Of a DNA stretch of 7,217 nucleotides, positions 5,008 through 7,217 are shown one piece after another; position 1 is the stretch's first letter; each line of letters begins with the position of its first letter. Where the stretch lies: positions 1-7,217 of the forward strand of contig CAMVBD010000063.1 in the NCBI GenBank assembly GCA_947165615.1. The letters run 5' to 3'. A program made the position numbers and the translations under genes. The notes below the pieces were generated by a model, which saw nothing but the letters and a program-made list of their open reading frames with translations, was not told the origin of the DNA and made no database searches. The stretch is from an uncultured Clostridia bacterium (GTDB lineage Bacteria > Bacillota > Clostridia > Oscillospirales > Acutalibacteraceae).

Positions 5008-6612
5008 TTATTTCACCTTTACTGTCTTTGACTGCCGACCTCCGTCCCAAAAGACTCTGACCGTCACGGGTTTGTCGGACGTGACCGTGACTTGCGGTTC
5101 CGCCGCCGCGTTCTTTCTCTTTTCGCATTTAAGCGTCAGCGTGGCGTCCGTGCCGAAGGGATAGTTTTCGACGCCGAACGCGTCGGTCAGATCGACGTAC
5201 CAGTTGACGACGTTGTTCCGCGCGTCCGGTTTGATGCCGAAAACGTACTCGAACAGGACGGAGATCGGGACGATCCCGGTCCAGCCCACAAAATCGGCGT
5301 GAGAGACGTTGCCCTGACGGGGCCTGCCGTCTTCTCCCGGCATGGCGGCGTAGTTTTCGTACACCGTGCCCGTGTCGTTAAAGACCGAGACCACGTTTTC
5401 GAGGTAATTGAGACCGATCTCGTGCGAGAGTTCATATTTGCCGTAGGCGTCGAGACCTTTGAGGACCATATAACTTGTGGGCGCCCACACGCCGCCGCAC
5501 CAATAGCCGCCCGCCGGGTCAAAGGACGGGTGATCGGCGGAAAGAGCCGGCAGGCGGCAGGGCGTCGCAAATTCCTTTTCGTTCGTCAGGTGCGCCAAAA
5601 AGGGTTCGACCCGCTCTTCCGGCACGGCTTCGGCCAGCAGCGCCCAGTAAGCGCCGAGGTGCTTGACGCCGTTCAGTTCGCCGCTGCGCCACCGGTCGTA
5701 ATAAAAGCCGGTCTCCTCGTCCCACAGGGTTTCGTTGACGACCTGCAGCAGATGGTCGCGCTCCGCTTTGAGGTTTTCGGTGTCGGCTTCCCTGCCGAGG
5801 ATCTTTCCCATTTCGATCAGGAGTCTGCAGTTCATCAGTTCCTGCAGACACGCGTCGATCCAGACCATATGCCCGTGCGAAAAGGCTACGTCGTACCCGG
5901 GCTGCTGGCGTGGAAGGTTGTCCATGCCGCAGCCGAGTCCGCTGGACCAGTACGTGCCGTCCGGCCAGGTATGGAATTCCTCCATCCACTCATGGTAGGC
6001 CATCAGCACCGGAAAAACCTTGGCAAGCCGGTCCTTGTCCCCGAAATTGAGAAAGTATTCCCACTCGCTCCACGCCATGATGTCGGGACCGGTTGCGGAC
6101 GGGTCAAAGCGTGTAAACGCCTCCTTGCAGGTGTCCTGCTCCATCTCCCGGCAGATATAGCCGTCCTTGTACTGGTGGGAATAGAAGTTGTCCAGCGTTC
6201 CCTGAAAGTTGAAGGACCTTGCGCCGTAGCGCCCGAACATCAGAATGAAGACGGTGTCCCACATAAAGATCTCGCCGTTGAAAGCGGTGTCGATGTAATT
6301 GGACACAAAGCCCGAAAACATCGAGGGGCGCCTGAGGTTTTTGAACGCGATCTCCCACGTTTTGTAATAGCAGTCCACGGCGTCGTCGTGCCCGGTCCAG
6401 AACGGACGGGGAAGGTTGTCTTTTTCTTCCTCGTACGTCGGCAGTTTTTTGTTTTCCCGCTCCTGCAGAATAAACTCGTTTTCAAGGGCAAACCGGTTTT
6501 CGCGGATGGTCATTTCGTTGTGGGGGTTGTTTTCGCCCGTGTTTGCCCGGTTCAGGGTGTACGCAAGCGTCAGACAGGTGCTGACGATGAAGGCGATGAT
6601 TTTTTTAAACAT
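5008..6612 (-). CDS. Secreted MGH1/GH63-like (alpha/alpha)6-barrel glycoside hydrolase
   Basis: The product has 534 residues. ATG 6612 is preceded by AAAGGAG at a spacing of about 7 bases. A hydrophobic N-terminus (about 1-20, FKKIIAFIVSTCLTLAYTL) acts as a signal peptide or membrane anchor. The rest follows the trehalase/GH63/mannosylglycerate-hydrolase-like pattern: MWDTVFILMFGRYG (117-130), GCGMDNLPR (227-235), NETLWDEETGFYYD (293-306), GGYWCGGVWAPTSYMVLKGL (368-387) and TVYENYAAMPGE (416-427). By family analogy D231 (in GMDN, matching the G-x-D-x-SPR motif) is the likely general acid and E419 (in YENY) the likely base; both are present, so an active inverting glycosidase is expected. The last ~60 residues look like beta-strands. 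The substrate is unknown; the family cleaves alpha-linked glucosides or mannosides. The gene lies 57 bases after a GH3 gene and 73 before the DUF4838 gene on the same strand. No clear promoter of its own was found. Confidence 0.8.
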   Translation of the reverse strand: MFKKIIAFIVSTCLTLAYTLNRANTGENNPHNEMTIRENRFALENEFILQERENKKLPTYEEEKDNLPRPFWTGHDDAVDCYYKTWEIAFKNLRRPSMFSGFVSNYIDTAFNGEIFMWDTVFILMFGRYGARSFNFQGTLDNFYSHQYKDGYICREMEQDTCKEAFTRFDPSATGPDIMAWSEWEYFLNFGDKDRLAKVFPVLMAYHEWMEEFHTWPDGTYWSSGLGCGMDNLPRQQPGYDVAFSHGHMVWIDACLQELMNCRLLIEMGKILGREADTENLKAERDHLLQVVNETLWDEETGFYYDRWRSGELNGVKHLGAYWALLAEAVPEERVEPFLAHLTNEKEFATPCRLPALSADHPSFDPAGGYWCGGVWAPTSYMVLKGLDAYGKYELSHEIGLNYLENVVSVFNDTGTVYENYAAMPGEDGRPRQGNVSHADFVGWTGIVPISVLFEYVFGIKPDARNNVVNWYVDLTDAFGVENYPFGTDATLTLKCEKRKNAAAEPQVTVTSDKPVTVRVFWDGGRQSKTVKVK

Positions 6613-6630
6613 AAGCGGTCTCCTTTCGGA

Positions 6631-6663
6631 AAGGGAAAAACGGCGGCAGAAAAGCCGCCGTTT
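6631..6663 (-). terminator. Rho-independent terminator between the GH3 and MGH1-like genes
   Basis: AAACGGCGGC (6638-6647) and GCCGCCGTTT (6654-6663) form a 10-bp stem with a 6-base loop. On the minus strand it ends in TTTTTCCCTTT. It starts 6 bases after the GH3 stop and lies inside the 57-base gap before the next gene, so it probably lowers rather than abolishes read-through, because no other promoter for that gene is evident. Confidence 0.8.
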
Positions 6664-6669
6664 CGGGGT

Positions 6670-7217
6670 TTATTTCAGTTTGCCGATGAGCTGCGTGAAG
6701 AAGTTGAAAATAAACTTGAAGAACGCCATGATATCCGCGCAGAAACTCTCGGTGTTCCGCCCGATAAAGTCGGTGGCGTCGCGGTAGCCGTACCGGATGA
6801 GCCGGCAGTCGACGTCCGCGTCGGGAACCAGTTCGTTCAGCGTGTCGGCAAGGTCGTTGCGCACCGCGGGGTCGGGGCTGTGGCAGACCGTGCAGCGCCC
6901 GTATGCGTCGTAGTGATGCGGCAGAACGCAGGCGTTTGCTCTGTAATAGCGCGGGGAGCGCACCAGCGTCCAAAGGATCTGTTTCGCGCCCTCTACAAGG
7001 GTCGCGCGCGTGATCTCGCCGCTGTCGATGGCGGCGTAGACGACGTTGACGTCGCAGTGGTCATACGGCGTATGGACGTTATTGGAGGCGTTGATTTCCC
7101 GGACGTGGTTTTTGCCGTTGCCCCAGTCGGTCGTGATAAAGCCCTCATATCCCCATTCGCCGCGCACAATGCCGCGCAGCAGGTAAATTATCGACAGAAG
7201 GAAAAGATTACCTCGTC
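6670..7217 (-). CDS. GH3-family beta-glycosidase, C-terminal fragment (5' end beyond window)
   Basis: The frame is open to the right edge and ends in TAA at 6670. Near the edge it reads LLRGIVRGEWGYEGFITTDWG, the GH3 signature around the catalytic nucleophile; the Asp of TTDWG (codon 7126-7128) is present. The following SGEITRATLVEGAKQILWTLVRSP matches the end of the GH3 barrel domain as found in enzymes with swapped domain order, where the beta-sandwich domain comes first and the barrel last. Here only about 85 residues follow, too few for the usual second domain. This tail holds HHYDAYGRCTVC and a final aromatic, amphipathic helix (about MAFFKFIFNFFTQLIGKLK), a kind of ending seen on surface proteins of gut Clostridia. 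The enzyme would release terminal beta-linked sugars, probably outside the cell. A GTG at 7167 could be mistaken for a start but lies inside the catalytic motif. The specific substrate cannot be told. Confidence 0.8.
   Translation of the reverse strand, partial: RGNLFLLSIIYLLRGIVRGEWGYEGFITTDWGNGKNHVREINASNNVHTPYDHCDVNVVYAAIDSGEITRATLVEGAKQILWTLVRSPRYYRANACVLPHHYDAYGRCTVCHSPDPAVRNDLADTLNELVPDADVDCRLIRYGYRDATDFIGRNTESFCADIMAFFKFIFNFFTQLIGKLK

Noticed and set aside
3423..5060. Long plus-strand frame of 545 codons
   Set aside because: It lies antisense to the DUF4838 gene, has no ribosome site, its composition mirrors the complementary codons, and the minus frame has a signal peptide and family motifs.
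6416..6787. Plus-strand frame spanning the GH3/MGH1 gap
   Set aside because: It crosses a strong minus-strand terminator and two minus-strand gene ends, with no supporting signals.
6670..7167. Independent 165-residue gene starting at GTG 7167
   Set aside because: The frame stays open upstream to the window edge and the start would fall inside the GH3 nucleophile motif, so it is the end of a longer gene.

Overview
The window looks like a fragment of a chromosome from an uncultured, gut- or rumen-type Clostridia/Firmicutes bacterium. This rests on strong purine-rich ribosome binding sites, canonical TTGxxx-N17-TATAAT promoters, U-tailed hairpin terminators and exported glycan-degrading enzymes. 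The species cannot be told from the sequence. All protein genes lie on the minus strand. One divergent non-coding RNA lies on the plus strand.

Left part (1-2259): the first two genes of a type I-C-like CRISPR-Cas operon read leftwards. cas5 (1509-2180) comes first, behind a strong promoter. A Cas8c-like large subunit (1512 to beyond the left edge) follows with an ATGA start/stop overlap. No cas3 lies ahead of cas5, although cas3 is usually first in I-C operons. Cas7, cas4, cas1, cas2 and any CRISPR array are not in view.

Middle (2187-2594): this 0.4-kb gap is the most interesting part. A divergent promoter (2301-2329, plus) drives a roughly 130-nt RNA with a 5' hairpin and a terminator. The RNA carries the 3' end of a type I-C repeat (TGGATTGAAAT, 2401-2411). 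The bases directly after this handle act like a spacer. They match a site between the two divergent promoters, next to the cas5 -35 box, at 16 of 17 positions. The one mismatch is at position 12, one of the every-sixth positions that type I Cascade does not read. This is the expected design of a crRNA-like autorepressor of the cas promoter (CreR type): the RNA would guide the operon's own Cascade to its own promoter and so sense effector and crRNA supply.

Right part (2595-7217): three exported or membrane-bound glycan-active proteins follow, visibly more GC-rich than the cas module. They are a DUF4838 protein with an unusual five-helix membrane tail (own promoter at 4966-4994), an MGH1/GH63-like (alpha/alpha)6-barrel glycosidase, and the C-terminal end of a GH3 beta-glycosidase that seems to have swapped domain order. 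They probably work together on a plant or host glycan, but the substrate cannot be read from the sequence. The change in composition at about 2.5 kb suggests the CRISPR module was acquired separately from the glycosidase cluster.
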